DNA of 64,000 nt from Vibrio gigantis. GTDB taxonomy: Bacteria; Pseudomonadota; Gammaproteobacteria; Enterobacterales; Vibrionaceae. The notes beneath the pieces are model-generated. The model ran no database searches, was not told the DNA's origin, and saw only the letters and a program-made list of their open reading frames with translations. The DNA lies in assembly GCF_024347515.1 (NCBI RefSeq), contig NZ_AP025492.1, positions 3,511,999 through 3,575,998 of the forward strand, in the 5' to 3' direction. Shown piece after piece: positions 43,352-56,882 of the stretch. A program made the translations under genes and the position numbers. Position 1 is the first letter of the stretch. The number at the start of each line of letters is the position of its first letter.

Positions 43352-43454
43352 TTTGCGCGCACTTTAAATTTACAGAATGACAGCCCGAATATTAACAATC
43401 TTCCTACAAAATACAATTAGGAAATAGATTATTTTTTTGTCAGTAAATGATGAC

Positions 43455-43485
43455 AAAAAAGCCAGCAACGTAAGTTGCTGGCTTT
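43455..43485 (-). terminator. Terminator after glmU
   Basis: 12-bp stem AAAGCCAGCAAC/GTTGCTGGCTTT with a 4-base loop; on the minus strand it is followed by TTTTTTGTC. Confidence 0.9.
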
Positions 43486-43515
43486 CACAAGAATCAAACT
43501 TTAGGTGTTAGAAAA

Positions 43516-44874
43516 TTACTTTTTCTTTGGGCGCTGCCAATCTGCAATCTTGCGCTCTTTAGCACGGCTAATCACCAGTTCGTTTTCAGAAACATCACGC
43601 GTTACCGTAGAACCAGCTCCTACTGTCGCGCCATTACCAATAGTAACTGGAGCGATTAATTGGCTATCTGAGCCAACGAATACATCATCGCCGATGATAG
43701 TCTTAAACTTATTCGCACCATCGTAGTTACAAGTAATAGCACCTGCACCAACGTTAACACGCTGACCAATCTCAGCGTCACCTAAATACGTTAAGTGATT
43801 TGCTTTAGAACCTTCACCAAGGCGAGTGTTCTTCACTTCGACAAAGTTACCAACGTGCGAATCATTACGCATGTCAGCACCAGGACGTAGACGAGTGAAA
43901 GGACCAACCGTACAGTCTTCACCTACCGTCGCCCCTTCAATTACGCTGTATGGACGAATGATAGTGTTGTCATCGATCTCACAGTCTTTCAATACACAGC
44001 CAGTGCCAATAACCACGTTGTCGCCAATACTTACGCTGCCTTCGATGATAACGTTAGTATCAATCTCAACATCCATACCACATTGTAGTTCACCACGCAG
44101 ATCAAAACGGCTTGGGTCGCGCAGCATTACGCCTTGCTTCAATAGTTTGTCTGCTTGCTCTGCTTGGTAGGCGCGTTCTAGACGAGCCAGCTGAGAGCGG
44201 TCGTTCACACCTTCCACTTCAATTGGACTTACTGGGTGCACAGCTTCAACCGCACGACCTTCGTCGTGAGCGGCTGCGATAACGTCAGTCAGGTAATATT
44301 CACCCTGTGCGTTGTCGTTGCTTAAACCAGACAACCAACGCTTCAGATCACCACCAGTCGCCACCATAACGCCAGTATTGATCTCTTTGATAAGCTTCTG
44401 CTCATCCGTTGCATCTTTTTGCTCAACAATCGCCACAACAGGACCATTGCGACGAATAATACGCCCGTAGCCCATTGGGTTGTCTAACACGACCGTAAGT
44501 AGCGCGATGCCACCGTTTGGTTGAGCGTCTAATAGGTTTTCAATTGTTTCAGGTGAGATCAGTGGAACATCACCGTATAGCACCAATACTTTTTCATCAT
44601 CCGCGAAATGGGCAGATGCTTGATCCACAGCGTGACCCGTACCCAGCTGCTCAGCTTGCAGTGCCCAGTTTACAGATTCTTCAGCTAGGGTAGCCTTCAT
44701 CTGATCACCACCGTGGCCGTAAACCAAGTTGATGTTTTGAGCGCCTAGACCATTACATGTATCGATAACATGCTTCACCATTGGCTTACCCGCAAGCGTG
44801 TGCAGAACCTTTGGTGTGTTTGAATACATGCGAGTGCCTTTGCCCGCCGCGAGAATTACCGCGCTAAACTTCAT
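43516..44874 (-). CDS. glmU: Bifunctional GlmU (GlcN-1-P acetyltransferase / UDP-GlcNAc pyrophosphorylase)
   Basis: A 452-residue enzyme that makes UDP-GlcNAc for peptidoglycan and LPS. N-terminal uridyltransferase with LAAGKGTRM and YGDVPLI; C-terminal left-handed beta-helix acetyltransferase with [10 protein letters not shown] and the catalytic-His region [14 protein letters not shown]. The start is the ATG at 44872-44874; a TTG five codons earlier is unlikely. It follows the atp operon, the order seen in enterics, with its own promoter region after the atp terminator. Confidence 0.96.
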   Translation of the reverse strand: MKFSAVILAAGKGTRMYSNTPKVLHTLAGKPMVKHVIDTCNGLGAQNINLVYGHGGDQMKATLAEESVNWALQAEQLGTGHAVDQASAHFADDEKVLVLYGDVPLISPETIENLLDAQPNGGIALLTVVLDNPMGYGRIIRRNGPVVAIVEQKDATDEQKLIKEINTGVMVATGGDLKRWLSGLSNDNAQGEYYLTDVIAAAHDEGRAVEAVHPVSPIEVEGVNDRSQLARLERAYQAEQADKLLKQGVMLRDPSRFDLRGELQCGMDVEIDTNVIIEGSVSIGDNVVIGTGCVLKDCEIDDNTIIRPYSVIEGATVGEDCTVGPFTRLRPGADMRNDSHVGNFVEVKNTRLGEGSKANHLTYLGDAEIGQRVNVGAGAITCNYDGANKFKTIIGDDVFVGSDSQLIAPVTIGNGATVGAGSTVTRDVSENELVISRAKERKIADWQRPKKK

Positions 44875-45003
44875 TGTAAACCTATCCAACGTTATTTTTA
44901 TTAAGCCGATATTGTAACCGTTTTAGGCAAAAAAATTAAATCGTAATAACCATTTAACCAGTAGTTATACGTAAAAGAAGCATTTTTGAGAATCTAGAAA
45001 TGC

Positions 45004-45029
45004 AAAAAGGCGACCCTTAGGTCGCCTTT
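45004..45029 (-). terminator. Terminator of the atp operon
   Basis: AAAGGCGACC-CTTA-GGTCGCCTTT, then TTTTTGC on the minus strand. Nearly the same stem ends yidC. Confidence 0.9.
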
Positions 45030-45057
45030 ATCTCAGAGTCTATAATCTTATAAAAGA

Positions 45058-45480
45058 TTAACGACGCTGTTTTGTCAGTTCGATAACTCGTAACTGAGCA
45101 ATGGCTTTAGCCAGTTCACCGGCCGCTTGTGCGAAGTCTATGTCGCCATGCTGATTTTGGATATTCTCCACAGCCTTGCGTTTAGCTTCTTCCGCCTTTG
45201 CTGCGTCTAGCTCTTCACCACGGATAGCAGTATCAGCCAGTACAGTCGCTGTACCAGGTTGAACTTCTACCATACCACCAGAAACATAAATGATTTCTTC
45301 GTGGCCGTGCTGCTTAACAATACGCACCATACCAGGCTTGATAGCGGTCAGCAGTGGAGTATGACCATGGAAAATACCAAGCTCACCCTCACTACCGGTC
45401 ACCTGAAACGTCTCAACAAGGCCTGAGAAAATTTGTTTCTCTGCACTTACAACGTCTAGGTGAAAGGTTATTGCTGCCAT
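45058..45480 (-). CDS. atpC: ATP synthase epsilon subunit AtpC
   Basis: A 140-residue F1 central-stalk subunit: N-terminal beta-sandwich (about 1-85, with [20 protein letters not shown]) and C-terminal two-helix domain that can inhibit ATPase activity. Last gene of the operon; 18 bases after atpD. Confidence 0.96.
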   Translation of the reverse strand: MAAITFHLDVVSAEKQIFSGLVETFQVTGSEGELGIFHGHTPLLTAIKPGMVRIVKQHGHEEIIYVSGGMVEVQPGTATVLADTAIRGEELDAAKAEEAKRKAVENIQNQHGDIDFAQAAGELAKAIAQLRVIELTKQRR

Positions 45481-45498
45481 ATCGCCTCCTAGTTAGCC

Positions 45499-46920
<1,422 letters not shown>

Positions 46921-46936
46921 TTAGTTTTACCTAAGC

Positions 46937-47803
46937 TTAAACCGCAGCTGCGCCTGAAACGATCTCAGAAAGTTCTTGTGTAATCGCCGCTTGACGCGCT
47001 TTGTTATACACAAGTTCTAAGTCATCAATAATGTCACCAGCGTTATCTGTTGCTGATTTCATTGCAATCATTCGAGCCGCTTGCTCACAAGCAAGGTTCT
47101 CAACCACACCTTGGTACACTTGAGATTCGACATAGCGAACCAATAGTGCATCTAGTAGTGGTTTTGGCTCGGGCTCATAAATGTAGTCCCAAGAATGACT
47201 GCGTTTCATTTCTTCGCTGTCTGATTTAGGCAAAGGAAGTAATTGATCGATCGTTGGTTCTTGAACCATAGTGTTTTCAAACTTGTTGAACACTACGAAC
47301 AGGCGATCTAATTCGCCTTCATCATATTTCTTCAGCATAACGCTTACAGAGCCAATCAAGTCTTCAAGGCTTGGACGATCGCCCAGACCAGAAACTTGAG
47401 CTGCTACTTTCGCGCCGCTGTTATTGAAAAATGCTGTCGCTTTTGAACCTACAATTGCAAGTTCAACGTCAGCACCTTTCTCAGACCAATCTTTCATGTC
47501 GTTCATGGCTTTCTTGAACAAGTTAATGTTCAAACCACCACAAAGACCACGGTCTGTAGAAACGATGATGTAACCAACACGTTTGGCTTCACGTTCCTCA
47601 AGATAAGGATGCTTATACTCGAGGCTACCATTAGCCAAATGACCGATCACTTTACGCATTGTTTCTGCATATGGACGAGTAGCTTCCATTGCGTCTTGAG
47701 AACGACGCATTTTTGAAGCTGCTACCATTTCCATTGCTTTCGTAATCTTCTGTGTGCTTTTAACACTACCGATTTTATTACGTATCTCTTTTGCGCCGGC
47801 CAT
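46937..47803 (-). CDS. atpG: ATP synthase gamma subunit AtpG
   Basis: A 288-residue rotor shaft of F1. The N-terminal helix ([28 protein letters not shown]) and the C-terminal helix ([31 protein letters not shown] in part) form the coiled coil inside the hexamer. Confidence 0.97.
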   Translation of the reverse strand: MAGAKEIRNKIGSVKSTQKITKAMEMVAASKMRRSQDAMEATRPYAETMRKVIGHLANGSLEYKHPYLEEREAKRVGYIIVSTDRGLCGGLNINLFKKAMNDMKDWSEKGADVELAIVGSKATAFFNNSGAKVAAQVSGLGDRPSLEDLIGSVSVMLKKYDEGELDRLFVVFNKFENTMVQEPTIDQLLPLPKSDSEEMKRSHSWDYIYEPEPKPLLDALLVRYVESQVYQGVVENLACEQAARMIAMKSATDNAGDIIDDLELVYNKARQAAITQELSEIVSGAAAV

Positions 47804-47851
47804 CGTTACTCTCCGTTAATGGTATGAGGTGGCCCTAAGACCACCTACCAA

Positions 47852-49393
47852 TTACCAGGTCTGGGTTGCCTTGAAATCGTCAACAAGCTTTTTCAGCTCA
47901 GCTTCGATTTCTTTATTGAAAGCACCCGTTGTGTCGATCTGTGTTGCTAGATCGGCATATTGACCACGAGCAAACGACAGTAAAGCAGCTTCAAAGTCTA
48001 GAACTTTAGAAAGTTCAACGTCTTGAAGGTATCCGCGCTCTGCAGCGAAGATTACTAGAGCTTGGTCAAATACAGACATAGGAGCGTATTGCTTCTGCTT
48101 CATCAGTTCTGTAACTTTTTGACCGTGGTCTAGCTGCTTCTTAGTCGCTTCATCAAGATCCGAAGAGAACTGAGCAAATGCTGCAAGTTCACGGTATTGA
48201 GCTAGAGCAGTACGGATACCGCCAGATAGCTTCTTGATGATTTTAGTCTGCGCCGAACCACCTACACGAGAAACTGAGATACCAGGGTCAACAGCTGGAC
48301 GTACGCCCGCGTTGAATAGCTCAGTTTGTAGGAAGATCTGACCATCAGTAATCGAGATTACGTTCGTTGGTACGAATGCAGATACGTCACCAGCTTGCGT
48401 TTCGATGATAGGTAGAGCAGTTAAAGAACCTGTCTTACCTGTCACTTCACCGTTAGTGAATTTTTCTACGTATACTTCGCTTACACGAGCAGCACGCTCT
48501 AGTAGACGAGAGTGAAGGTAGAAAACATCACCTGGGAACGCTTCACGACCTGGTGGACGCTTAAGTAGTAGCGAGATTTGACGGTAAGCTACAGCTTGCT
48601 TAGATAGATCATCATAAACAATCAGTGCATCTTCACCGCGATCACGGAAGTATTCGCCCATCGCACAACCAGCATACGGTGCAAGGTATTGCAGCGCTGC
48701 AGATTCAGAAGCAGATGCAACAACAACAACAGTGTTTGCTAGTGCGCCGTGCTCTTCTAGTTTGCGAACTACGTTAGCAATAGTCGACGCTTTTTGGCCG
48801 ATAGCTACGTAGATAGAGAAAATACCAGAATCTTTTTGGTTAATAATCGCATCGATCGCCATTGCTGTTTTACCAGTCTGACGGTCACCGATTACTAGTT
48901 CACGTTGACCACGACCGATAGGGATCATTGAGTCAACAGACTTGTAACCAGTTTGAACAGGTTGATCTACCGATTTACGGTCGATTACACCTGGTGCGAT
49001 AATTTCTACAGGCGAAGTCAATTTAGCTTCGATTGGACCTTTACCATCAATTGGCTCACCTAGCGTGTTTACAACACGACCAAGCATTTCAGGACCTACT
49101 GGTACTTCTAGAATACGACCAGTACCTGTAACTTTCATGCCTTCCTGTAGGTCAGCATACGGGCCCATTACAACAGCACCAACCGAATCACGGTTCAAGT
49201 TTAGTGCTAGAGCGTAACGGCCACCCGGTAGTTCGATCATTTCACCTTGCATCACGTCCGCTAGGCCGTGGATGCTAAGGATGCCATCGCTTACAGAAAC
49301 GATAGTACCTTCATTGCGAGCTTCACTAACAACGTCGAAAGATTCAATACGTTGTTTAATTAGATCGCTAATTTCAGTGGAATTAAGTTGCAT
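47852..49393 (-). CDS. atpA: ATP synthase alpha subunit AtpA
   Basis: A 513-residue F1 subunit with a non-catalytic nucleotide site, P-loop [13 protein letters not shown], and the [18 protein letters not shown] signature. The start is the ATG at 49391-49393 behind GGAG, giving [16 protein letters not shown]; ten codons upstream overlap atpH and are not native. Confidence 0.97.
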   Translation of the reverse strand: MQLNSTEISDLIKQRIESFDVVSEARNEGTIVSVSDGILSIHGLADVMQGEMIELPGGRYALALNLNRDSVGAVVMGPYADLQEGMKVTGTGRILEVPVGPEMLGRVVNTLGEPIDGKGPIEAKLTSPVEIIAPGVIDRKSVDQPVQTGYKSVDSMIPIGRGQRELVIGDRQTGKTAMAIDAIINQKDSGIFSIYVAIGQKASTIANVVRKLEEHGALANTVVVVASASESAALQYLAPYAGCAMGEYFRDRGEDALIVYDDLSKQAVAYRQISLLLKRPPGREAFPGDVFYLHSRLLERAARVSEVYVEKFTNGEVTGKTGSLTALPIIETQAGDVSAFVPTNVISITDGQIFLQTELFNAGVRPAVDPGISVSRVGGSAQTKIIKKLSGGIRTALAQYRELAAFAQFSSDLDEATKKQLDHGQKVTELMKQKQYAPMSVFDQALVIFAAERGYLQDVELSKVLDFEAALLSFARGQYADLATQIDTTGAFNKEIEAELKKLVDDFKATQTW

Positions 49394-49406
49394 GCTCCAA
49401 TCCCCA

Positions 49407-49940
49407 TTAAGACTGCAATGCATCGCTCAGGCGGTCTAAACGACTGCGCGCTGAGTTATCGATGACTAGGTCTCCGGCTCGAATAATAACTCCACTAAGT
49501 AGAGTCTCATCTATACTGCAATTCAGCTGAACTTTGCGCGCTAAGCGCTGTTCCAATTTGCTGCTGATCTCTGCGCGTTGTTCTTCAGAAAGTTCTACCG
49601 CTGAAGTTACTTCAACGTCGATCTCTTTCTCATACTCTTGTTTGAGCAATAAGAACTGTTTACAAACATCAGGAAAAGCCATCAAGCGGCCATTCTCGGC
49701 CATCACTTTAATCAAGTTCTGACCGAATTCATCAAATTGTTCGCCACAAATTACAATGAATACTTCAGCTAATTTTTCAGCAGTCATAGAACCGCTTAAT
49801 AAATTATGAACATCATCATTTTGTGCCACTTCGGCAGCAAAAGTAAGCATCTGACCCCATTGGTCTAGCTCACCTTTATCTACCGCAAAGTCAAACGCTG
49901 CTTTAGCATAGGGGCGTGCGATTGTAGTCAAATCAGACAT
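49407..49940 (-). CDS. atpH: ATP synthase delta subunit AtpH
   Basis: A 177-residue peripheral-stalk subunit that joins F1 to the b dimer. [13 protein letters not shown] at the N-terminus and [23 protein letters not shown] at the C-terminus are the family signatures. Confidence 0.96.
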   Translation of the reverse strand: MSDLTTIARPYAKAAFDFAVDKGELDQWGQMLTFAAEVAQNDDVHNLLSGSMTAEKLAEVFIVICGEQFDEFGQNLIKVMAENGRLMAFPDVCKQFLLLKQEYEKEIDVEVTSAVELSEEQRAEISSKLEQRLARKVQLNCSIDETLLSGVIIRAGDLVIDNSARSRLDRLSDALQS

Positions 49941-49955
49941 ATACAGCCCCTTGCT

Positions 49956-50426
49956 TTAAAGTTTTGCAGTAATGTTGTTAAGAAGATCATCGTGTACATC
50001 TTTATCGATTGTACGCTCAAGGATTTTCTCAGCACCAGCTATAGCCAGAGTTGCGACTTGTTTGCGCAGGTCATCACGGGCACGTGTACGCTCTGCTTCA
50101 ATTTCTGCTTCAGCTTGCGCTAAGATTTTCTGGCGTTCTGCCTGAGCTTCTTCGCGAGCTTCATCAATAATTTGAGCTTTACGTTTGTTTGCCTGATCAA
50201 TAACCTCAGTTGCAGTGCGCTTTGCTTCTTTCATTTGCTCAGAAGCGTTGGCTTGTGCCAGGTTCAAGTCTTTAGCAGCGCGTTCAGCGGCTACTAGACC
50301 GTCAGCAATTTTTTTCTGACGTTCTTCAATTGCTTGCATGATTGGTGGCCATACATATTTCATGCAGAACCAAACAAACAATGAAAAAGCAATTGCTTGA
50401 CCTAACAGAGTTGCGTTCATATTCAC
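49956..50426 (-). CDS. atpF: ATP synthase b subunit AtpF
   Basis: A 156-residue stator: one N-terminal transmembrane helix (about 5-26) followed by a long charged Ala/Glu/Lys coiled coil. It anchors the delta subunit to Fo. 15 bases before atpH. Confidence 0.96.
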   Translation of the reverse strand: MNMNATLLGQAIAFSLFVWFCMKYVWPPIMQAIEERQKKIADGLVAAERAAKDLNLAQANASEQMKEAKRTATEVIDQANKRKAQIIDEAREEAQAERQKILAQAEAEIEAERTRARDDLRKQVATLAIAGAEKILERTIDKDVHDDLLNNITAKL

Positions 50427-50484
50427 AACAGCTACCCCTCGTTAAGAATCAACTACAAAAATTTAATTAACTATTAAGAGTTAA

Positions 50485-50742
<258 letters not shown>

Positions 50743-50791
50743 TTACGTTCTCCGATTAACATTAATAGTTAGAATAAAGCTTAAAAATTTT

Positions 50792-51592
<801 letters not shown>

Positions 51593-51597
51593 TCATC

Positions 51598-51987
51598 CTA
51601 TTTTTTATTGTTAATGAAAAGCACTGGCGCAAAGATATTAATACCTAGAACCAGTAAATAGGTCAGTTTGAGGGGAACTAATTCCACCTGCATATACATG
51701 TAGACAATAGAGAATAGTAGAACTGTGATAAGGATTTTTAGCGCTTCGCCTGCATAGAACGACGCCGCAACTAACTTAGTTGCGCGAGCTCCACAAAATA
51801 GGAAAGCACACACACAAAAAACTACATTTGCGATGACAAAAATACCGCCACCGATTAATGCAGCAAAACCCCAATCAGGATTAACAGCTAAACCTAACCC
51901 TATCGCCACTAATATAACCGCGCTAAGCTCGATCAATAACATTTGCTTTGCAAGCACTCGTCCTGGTCTTGCTAACGCCGCTACCAT
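51598..51987 (-). CDS. atpI: ATP synthase accessory protein AtpI
   Basis: A 129-residue, four-helix membrane protein thought to help c-ring assembly. First gene of atpIBEFHAGDC, 8 bases before atpB. GFAALIGGGIFVIANVVFC is a typical segment. Confidence 0.92.
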   Translation of the reverse strand: MVAALARPGRVLAKQMLLIELSAVILVAIGLGLAVNPDWGFAALIGGGIFVIANVVFCVCAFLFCGARATKLVAASFYAGEALKILITVLLFSIVYMYMQVELVPLKLTYLLVLGINIFAPVLFINNKK

Positions 51988-52052
51988 GTATTCGTTCCTC
52001 TTTTAAGCCTTCTTTACTACTCGCTTAAAAGCGTGCTGAGAAATTGGCGAAA

Positions 52053-52080
52053 ATTATACGTTCAGCCAAATTGATTGCAA
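52053..52080 (-). promoter_or_regulatory. Candidate atp operon promoter
   Basis: Minus-strand -35 TTGCAA (52075-52080), 16-bp spacer, perfect -10 TATAAT (52053-52058), about 65 bases before atpI. Confidence 0.6.
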
Positions 52081-52152
52081 TAACAATGCAGCAATCATTT
52101 ACATTTTTGTATACAAACCTACAACTTTTGTACGAAATTACTTGTTTATTAC

Positions 52153-52174
52153 ATAATTGACCTAAATCAATTAT
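52153..52174. promoter_or_regulatory. FNR-like palindrome upstream of atpI
   Basis: Perfect 8-bp arms ATAATTGA/TCAATTAT around 6 bases. On the minus strand the core TTGATTTAGGTCAA matches the FNR consensus TTGAT-N4-ATCAA at 9 of 10 positions. It lies between parB and atpI, about 43 bases upstream of the start site that a weak -10 TACAAA (52127-52132) would give. Confidence 0.5.
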
Positions 52175-52179
52175 CTCAT

Positions 52180-53061
52180 TTAGTACTCTAGTTTAGCAAT
52201 AAGTTGCTCTAATTTGTGAGGCTCATCAAGAGTAATTGTCACTTTTGACTTACCGCTAACAGAACGAGTAACTGAAACGTTTGCTTGCAATTTTTCCGTG
52301 AGTCTTCGTGAAAGTTCGATAGCTTCTGTGTCTTCAGGCTTCGATTCAGCTTCAACGTCTGGTTTTAAGCACTTTTTGACAAGTTGCTCAGTTTGACGCA
52401 CGGTCATTTTTTTGGTTGCAGCCGTGTTTGCAGCTTCAATCTGGGTATCACCTTCGAGCGCAAGCAGTGCTCGAGCATGTCCCATTTCCAGTTGCTTATT
52501 GGAAACTAAACCTTTTACTTCATTTTCGAGCTGATTTAGACGTAATAAGTTACTCACCGTCGCTCTCGATTTACCGATAACTTCAGCGACCTGCTGGTGT
52601 GTCAGCTCAAATTCGTTCTGTAAACGCTCTAGCGCTTGTGCTTCTTCGATAACATTCAGATCTTCACGCTGAATATTCTCAATCAATGCCATCGCGATTG
52701 CAGCCTTGTCTTCCACTCGCTTGACCAGACATGGCACTTGTTTAAGGCCTGCTTGACGAGCAGCTCTCCAACGGCGCTCACCAGCAATAATCTCGAACTG
52801 GTCGTGCGCCAATGGGCGAACTACGATCGGTTGGATAATACCTTGAGATTGAATTGATGCAGCCAGCTCTTCTAGCGCTTCAGGCGCAATATCCTTACGC
52901 GGTTGATATACACCAGGCTTTAAGCTGCCCACAGCCAGTTCGATAAGCTCACCATCAGCCGACAACGCCTGACTATGAGAAGCAACTTGCTGTTTTTCAC
53001 GAGCCAATGAGCTAGTTGCAAGCAATGCATCTAGCCCTTTTCCTAAACCACGCTTAGACAT
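52180..53061 (-). CDS. parB: Chromosome partitioning protein ParB
   Basis: A 293-residue CTP-dependent clamp that loads at parS sites. N-terminal KRGLGKGLDALL, CTPase box GERRWRAARQAG, helix-turn-helix LTHQQVAEVIGKSRATVSNLLRLNQL, and a C-terminal dimerisation domain. No consensus parS (TGTTTCACGTGAAACA) was seen in this window. 23 bases after parA. Confidence 0.96.
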   Translation of the reverse strand: MSKRGLGKGLDALLATSSLAREKQQVASHSQALSADGELIELAVGSLKPGVYQPRKDIAPEALEELAASIQSQGIIQPIVVRPLAHDQFEIIAGERRWRAARQAGLKQVPCLVKRVEDKAAIAMALIENIQREDLNVIEEAQALERLQNEFELTHQQVAEVIGKSRATVSNLLRLNQLENEVKGLVSNKQLEMGHARALLALEGDTQIEAANTAATKKMTVRQTEQLVKKCLKPDVEAESKPEDTEAIELSRRLTEKLQANVSVTRSVSGKSKVTITLDEPHKLEQLIAKLEY

Positions 53062-53084
53062 TGAGCGAATTCCTTTGGTTGGAC

Positions 53085-53858
53085 CTATACTGGGACTTCT
53101 TCACGACGCAACATTTCGCCTGCAAGAGCAAGATAAGCCTTAGCTCCTGCGGAATATTTGTCGTAGTACATTGCTGGCTTGCCGTGACTCGGGGCTTCTG
53201 CCAGACGCACATTTCTAGGGATCACAGTTCGGTAGACTTTGCTACCAAAGTGTTTTTTGAGTTGATCGGATACTTCGTTTGATAAGCGGTTACGAGGATC
53301 GTACATAGTACGCAGAAGACCTTCGATCTTCAGGTTCTCGTTTACAACAGCCGCTAATTTACTGATGGTATCCATCAATGCAGTCAAACCTTCCAACGCA
53401 AAATATTCACATTGCATAGGAACCAATACGGAGTCGGCCGCAGCCATCGCGTTGATTGTAAGAAGGTTTAATGAGGGTGGGCAATCAATAAAGATGAAAT
53501 CATAGTTATTGCGAATGGATTCGAGTGCGTTTTTTAAACGAACTTCGCGAGCAAACACTTCCATCAACTTGATTTCTGCCGCAGTAACATCACCGTTCGC
53601 GGCGATGAGGTCATAATTGCCAGATGTACTCCGGCAAACTACCTCATCAAATGGGGTGTCTTCAACCAACAAATCGTAAGCAGTTGCTTCAACTTGATAC
53701 TTGTCGACACCGCTCGCCATAGTGGCATTACCTTGAGGATCGAGGTCAACAACCAATATCTTGCGTTTTGTTGCCGCCATTGATGCTGCTAAATTAATGC
53801 AAGTTGTTGTTTTTCCTACACCGCCCTTTTGGTTGGCAATTGCTACGATTCTACCCAC
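53085..53858 (-). CDS. parA: Chromosome partitioning ATPase ParA
   Basis: A 257-residue deviant-Walker ATPase with KGGVGKTT (residues 10-17), DLDPQGNAT and FIDCPPSLNLLT. It lacks an N-terminal DNA-binding extension, so it is the chromosomal (type Ib-length) form. It moves origins with ParB. In the mnmG-rsmG-parA-parB cluster next to oriC. Confidence 0.96.
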   Translation of the reverse strand: MGRIVAIANQKGGVGKTTTCINLAASMAATKRKILVVDLDPQGNATMASGVDKYQVEATAYDLLVEDTPFDEVVCRSTSGNYDLIAANGDVTAAEIKLMEVFAREVRLKNALESIRNNYDFIFIDCPPSLNLLTINAMAAADSVLVPMQCEYFALEGLTALMDTISKLAAVVNENLKIEGLLRTMYDPRNRLSNEVSDQLKKHFGSKVYRTVIPRNVRLAEAPSHGKPAMYYDKYSAGAKAYLALAGEMLRREEVPV

Positions 53859-53872
53859 TATGGCCTCGCTGA

Positions 53873-54505
53873 TTATCCCTGACGCGATAAAGTAACTAGA
53901 TGACGCTCTCCATCAAGCTCTGGCACTTGCAGAGCTTTAATGTCTGTCACTGAACACCATTCAGGTAACAGGTCGATTTCGTCTCTAGGATGTTGTCCCT
54001 TAAGAGCCAAAAATACACCGGATTGCTCTTTAGGTAAATGGTGACACCACTCTACCATGTCTGTCATTGACGCAAATGCGCGACTGAGCACTGCATCAAA
54101 CTTTTCTTCTGGTTGAAATTCTTCAACACGACTTTGAACCGGTACCACGTTGTCGATACCCAGCTCATGAATCACTTGCTTGATAAAACGAATACGCTTA
54201 CCTAGGCTGTCTAGCAAGTAAAACTCGCAGTCTGGATTCATGATTGAGAGCGGAATCCCAGGAAGGCCTGGGCCAGTGCCAACGTCGATAAAACGCTTAC
54301 CTTGTAAGTGAGTGCTAACAATGATGCTATCTAAGATATGTTTCACCATCATTTCTTGCGGGTCACGAACTGACGTTAGGTTATAAGCTTTGTTCCACTT
54401 GTTCAGTAGTTCAACGTAGCCAACCAACTGGCCACGTTGCTTTTCAGATACTTCAAGTTCAGTCTGGCCAATCAGGTGATCCAGTTTTTCGCGTAATGCG
54501 CTCAT
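53873..54505 (-). CDS. rsmG: 16S rRNA m7G527 methyltransferase RsmG (GidB)
   Basis: A 210-residue SAM-dependent methyltransferase for G527 of 16S rRNA. Motifs: [24 protein letters not shown] (SAM site) and SRAFASM. Its ATG overlaps the mnmG stop by one base (TAATG), so it is coupled to mnmG. Confidence 0.96.
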   Translation of the reverse strand: MSALREKLDHLIGQTELEVSEKQRGQLVGYVELLNKWNKAYNLTSVRDPQEMMVKHILDSIIVSTHLQGKRFIDVGTGPGLPGIPLSIMNPDCEFYLLDSLGKRIRFIKQVIHELGIDNVVPVQSRVEEFQPEEKFDAVLSRAFASMTDMVEWCHHLPKEQSGVFLALKGQHPRDEIDLLPEWCSVTDIKALQVPELDGERHLVTLSRQG

Positions 54506-56400
54506 TATGCTTCCTCACCTTTTTTCAACAGGCCGTGTTTTTTCAAGTAAACCAGTAGAATTGAGATTGCCGCAGGTGTGATACCTGAAATTCGAGAAGC
54601 AATACCAATTGAATCAGGCTTAGCTGTCGTTAGTTTAAGAACCACTTCGTTAGAAAGTCCTTTCACCTTGCTGTAATCGATATCAGCAGGCAGTTTGGTG
54701 TTTTCATGACGCAATGATTTTTCAATTTCATCTTGTTGACGCTGAATGTAACCATCGTACTTCACTTGGATCTCAACTTGTTCAGACGCTTGTTGATCTT
54801 CCAGCGCAGGACCAAAACGATCCAATGCGGTTAGCTGTGAATAAGTCATTTCAGGGCGACGAAGAAGATCTTCACCGCTCGCTTCACGAGACATTGGTGT
54901 TTTCAGAATTTGGTTCAGTTGATCAATATCTTCAGATTTTGGATTAATCCAGGTCTCTTTCAGACGTTGACGTTCTTTCTCCATGTTTTCCATCTTCTCG
55001 CTGAAACGAGCCCAACGAGCGTCATCAACAAGGCCAAGTTCACGCGACTTTTCAGTCAAGCGGATATCGGCGTTATCTTCACGAAGTAGTAAACGGTATT
55101 CTGCGCGAGACGTAAACATGCGGTAGGGTTCTTTGGTACCCATGGTTGATAGATCGTCAATAAGCACGCCCATGTAAGCTTGGTCACGACGCGGGCTCCA
55201 GCCTTCTTTGCCTTGCGTAAACAAGCTCGCATTCAGACCAGCCATCAAGCCTTGTGCAGCCGCTTCTTCATAGCCCGTGGTACCGTTGATTTGACCCGCG
55301 AAGAACAGACCTTTGATAAACTTAGTTTCGTAAGTCAGCTTAAGGTCGCGAGGATCAAAGAAATCGTACTCAATCGCATAGCCAGGGCGAACGATATGAG
55401 CATTTTCAAAACCCTTCATTGAGCGAACAATTTGAACCTGTACATCAAACGGCAGACTGGTAGAGATACCATTTGGGTATAACTCATGGGTTGTTAGGCC
55501 TTCAGGCTCAATAAAAATTTGGTGACTGTTCTTGTCAGCAAAACGCATCACTTTGTCTTCAATCGAAGGACAGTAACGAGGACCTATACCTTCAATCACA
55601 CCCGCGTACATTGGGCTACGATCTAGATTGGCACGAATAACGTCATGCGTACTTTCATTGGTATGCGTGATATAGCATGGAATCTGACGAGGTTGTTGAG
55701 CTCGGTTACCCATGAATGAGAAAACAGGTGTCGGGTTATCACCGTGCTGAACCTCAAGCTCAGAAAAATCAACGCTACGTGCATCGATACGAGGAGGCGT
55801 ACCTGTTTTCAGGCGATCAACTCTAAATGGAAGATCACGAAGACGGTCAGCGAGTGCGATCGATGGCGGATCTCCAGCTCGGCCGCCTGAAGAACTTTCC
55901 ATGCCAATATGGATCTTTCCGCCTAGGAATGTGCCCACAGTCAGTACCACAGCATTTGCCCTGAACTTAAGGCCCATCTGGGTCACCACACCCACCACTT
56001 GATCCTGTTCAACGATCAAATCATCAACTGATTGTTGGAACAACGTCAGATTAGGTGTGTTTTCAAGAACGTTACGAACAAAGGCTTTGTAAAGTGCGCG
56101 GTCAGCTTGTGCACGAGTAGCACGAACCGCAGGGCCTTTTGATGCGTTCAATGTTCTGAACTGAATACCTGCATGATCAATAGCTTGCGCCATTAATCCA
56201 CCCATTGCATCGACCTCTTTTACCAAGTGGCCCTTACCGATCCCGCCAATGGCTGGGTTACAAGACATTTGTCCTAATGTATCGATATTATGAGTAAGTA
56301 ATAACGTACTTTGACCAGTACGTGCAGATGCGAGTGCGGCTTCCGTTCCTGCATGGCCACCACCAACAACGATGACGTCAAATTTTTCGTGATAAAGCAT
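54505..56400 (-). CDS. mnmG: tRNA uridine-34 modification enzyme MnmG (GidA)
   Basis: A 631-residue FAD protein that with MnmE installs (carboxymethyl)aminomethyl groups at U34 of several tRNAs. FAD motif [17 protein letters not shown] at the N-terminus, [17 protein letters not shown], and the catalytic-Cys region GTPPRID...RYCPSIEDK. It flanks oriC and is transcribed away from it. Its partner mnmE lies on the other side of oriC. Confidence 0.97.
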   Translation of the reverse strand: MLYHEKFDVIVVGGGHAGTEAALASARTGQSTLLLTHNIDTLGQMSCNPAIGGIGKGHLVKEVDAMGGLMAQAIDHAGIQFRTLNASKGPAVRATRAQADRALYKAFVRNVLENTPNLTLFQQSVDDLIVEQDQVVGVVTQMGLKFRANAVVLTVGTFLGGKIHIGMESSSGGRAGDPPSIALADRLRDLPFRVDRLKTGTPPRIDARSVDFSELEVQHGDNPTPVFSFMGNRAQQPRQIPCYITHTNESTHDVIRANLDRSPMYAGVIEGIGPRYCPSIEDKVMRFADKNSHQIFIEPEGLTTHELYPNGISTSLPFDVQVQIVRSMKGFENAHIVRPGYAIEYDFFDPRDLKLTYETKFIKGLFFAGQINGTTGYEEAAAQGLMAGLNASLFTQGKEGWSPRRDQAYMGVLIDDLSTMGTKEPYRMFTSRAEYRLLLREDNADIRLTEKSRELGLVDDARWARFSEKMENMEKERQRLKETWINPKSEDIDQLNQILKTPMSREASGEDLLRRPEMTYSQLTALDRFGPALEDQQASEQVEIQVKYDGYIQRQQDEIEKSLRHENTKLPADIDYSKVKGLSNEVVLKLTTAKPDSIGIASRISGITPAAISILLVYLKKHGLLKKGEEA

Positions 56401-56519
56401 GAACCGACCTCAGGTATTCAAACGTTTTCTAGATTGGTAAAAAGGAGCGATATTCTACCTGTTTTCATGGCCTGAGAAAACGTTTTTGGGATTTTTCGAG
56501 AAAGCTGTTTTTAATTAAT

Positions 56520-56825
56520 ATAGATAAGATCTTTAAGGAGATCTTTTATTAGATCTATTATTAGGATCGAGGGGCTCTGTGGATAAGTGGAAAATGATCA
56601 ACAAGATCATGGATCTTTTTTGGATCAAATGATGTGATCTAACTTTGATCAGGATGAGGATTAGCTGGGATCAAAATGGCTACTTATTAACAGGGGAGAA
56701 TTAACCTAAAACTTGTTATTTGGATAACTATAGGTTAATCACCGTATATGTATGATCTTATCCACAACGAAAATAGAAAATAGATCGCTTATTTCCGATG
56801 TTTTTGAAAAAAAGTTATTCACAAT
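56520..56825. other. oriC: Chromosomal replication origin oriC (chromosome 1 type)
   Basis: The left side has an AT-rich unwinding region with repeated GATCT 13-mer-like units (56525-56565). DnaA boxes: TGTGGATAA (56578-56586, R1), TTATTAACA (56684-56692, weak), TTTGGATAA (56719-56727), TTATCCACA (56758-56766, R4) and TTATTCACA (56815-56823). I count 13 GATC sites between about 56525 and 56790, the substrate for Dam and SeqA. The order and position next to mnmG resemble Escherichia coli oriC. 56401-56519 is the mnmG leader. Confidence 0.95.
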
Positions 56826-56841
56826 CGCTGTGTTCAGAGAC

Positions 56842-56868
56842 AAAAAAAGCGGCATAAGCCGCTTTTTT
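56842..56868 (-). terminator. Terminator between mioC and oriC
   Basis: AAAAAAAGCGGC-ATAA-GCCGCTTTTTT. On the minus strand it follows mioC and stands directly before oriC, blocking mioC transcription from entering the origin. Confidence 0.92.
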
Positions 56869-56882
56869 AGAGAAGAGAGGGG

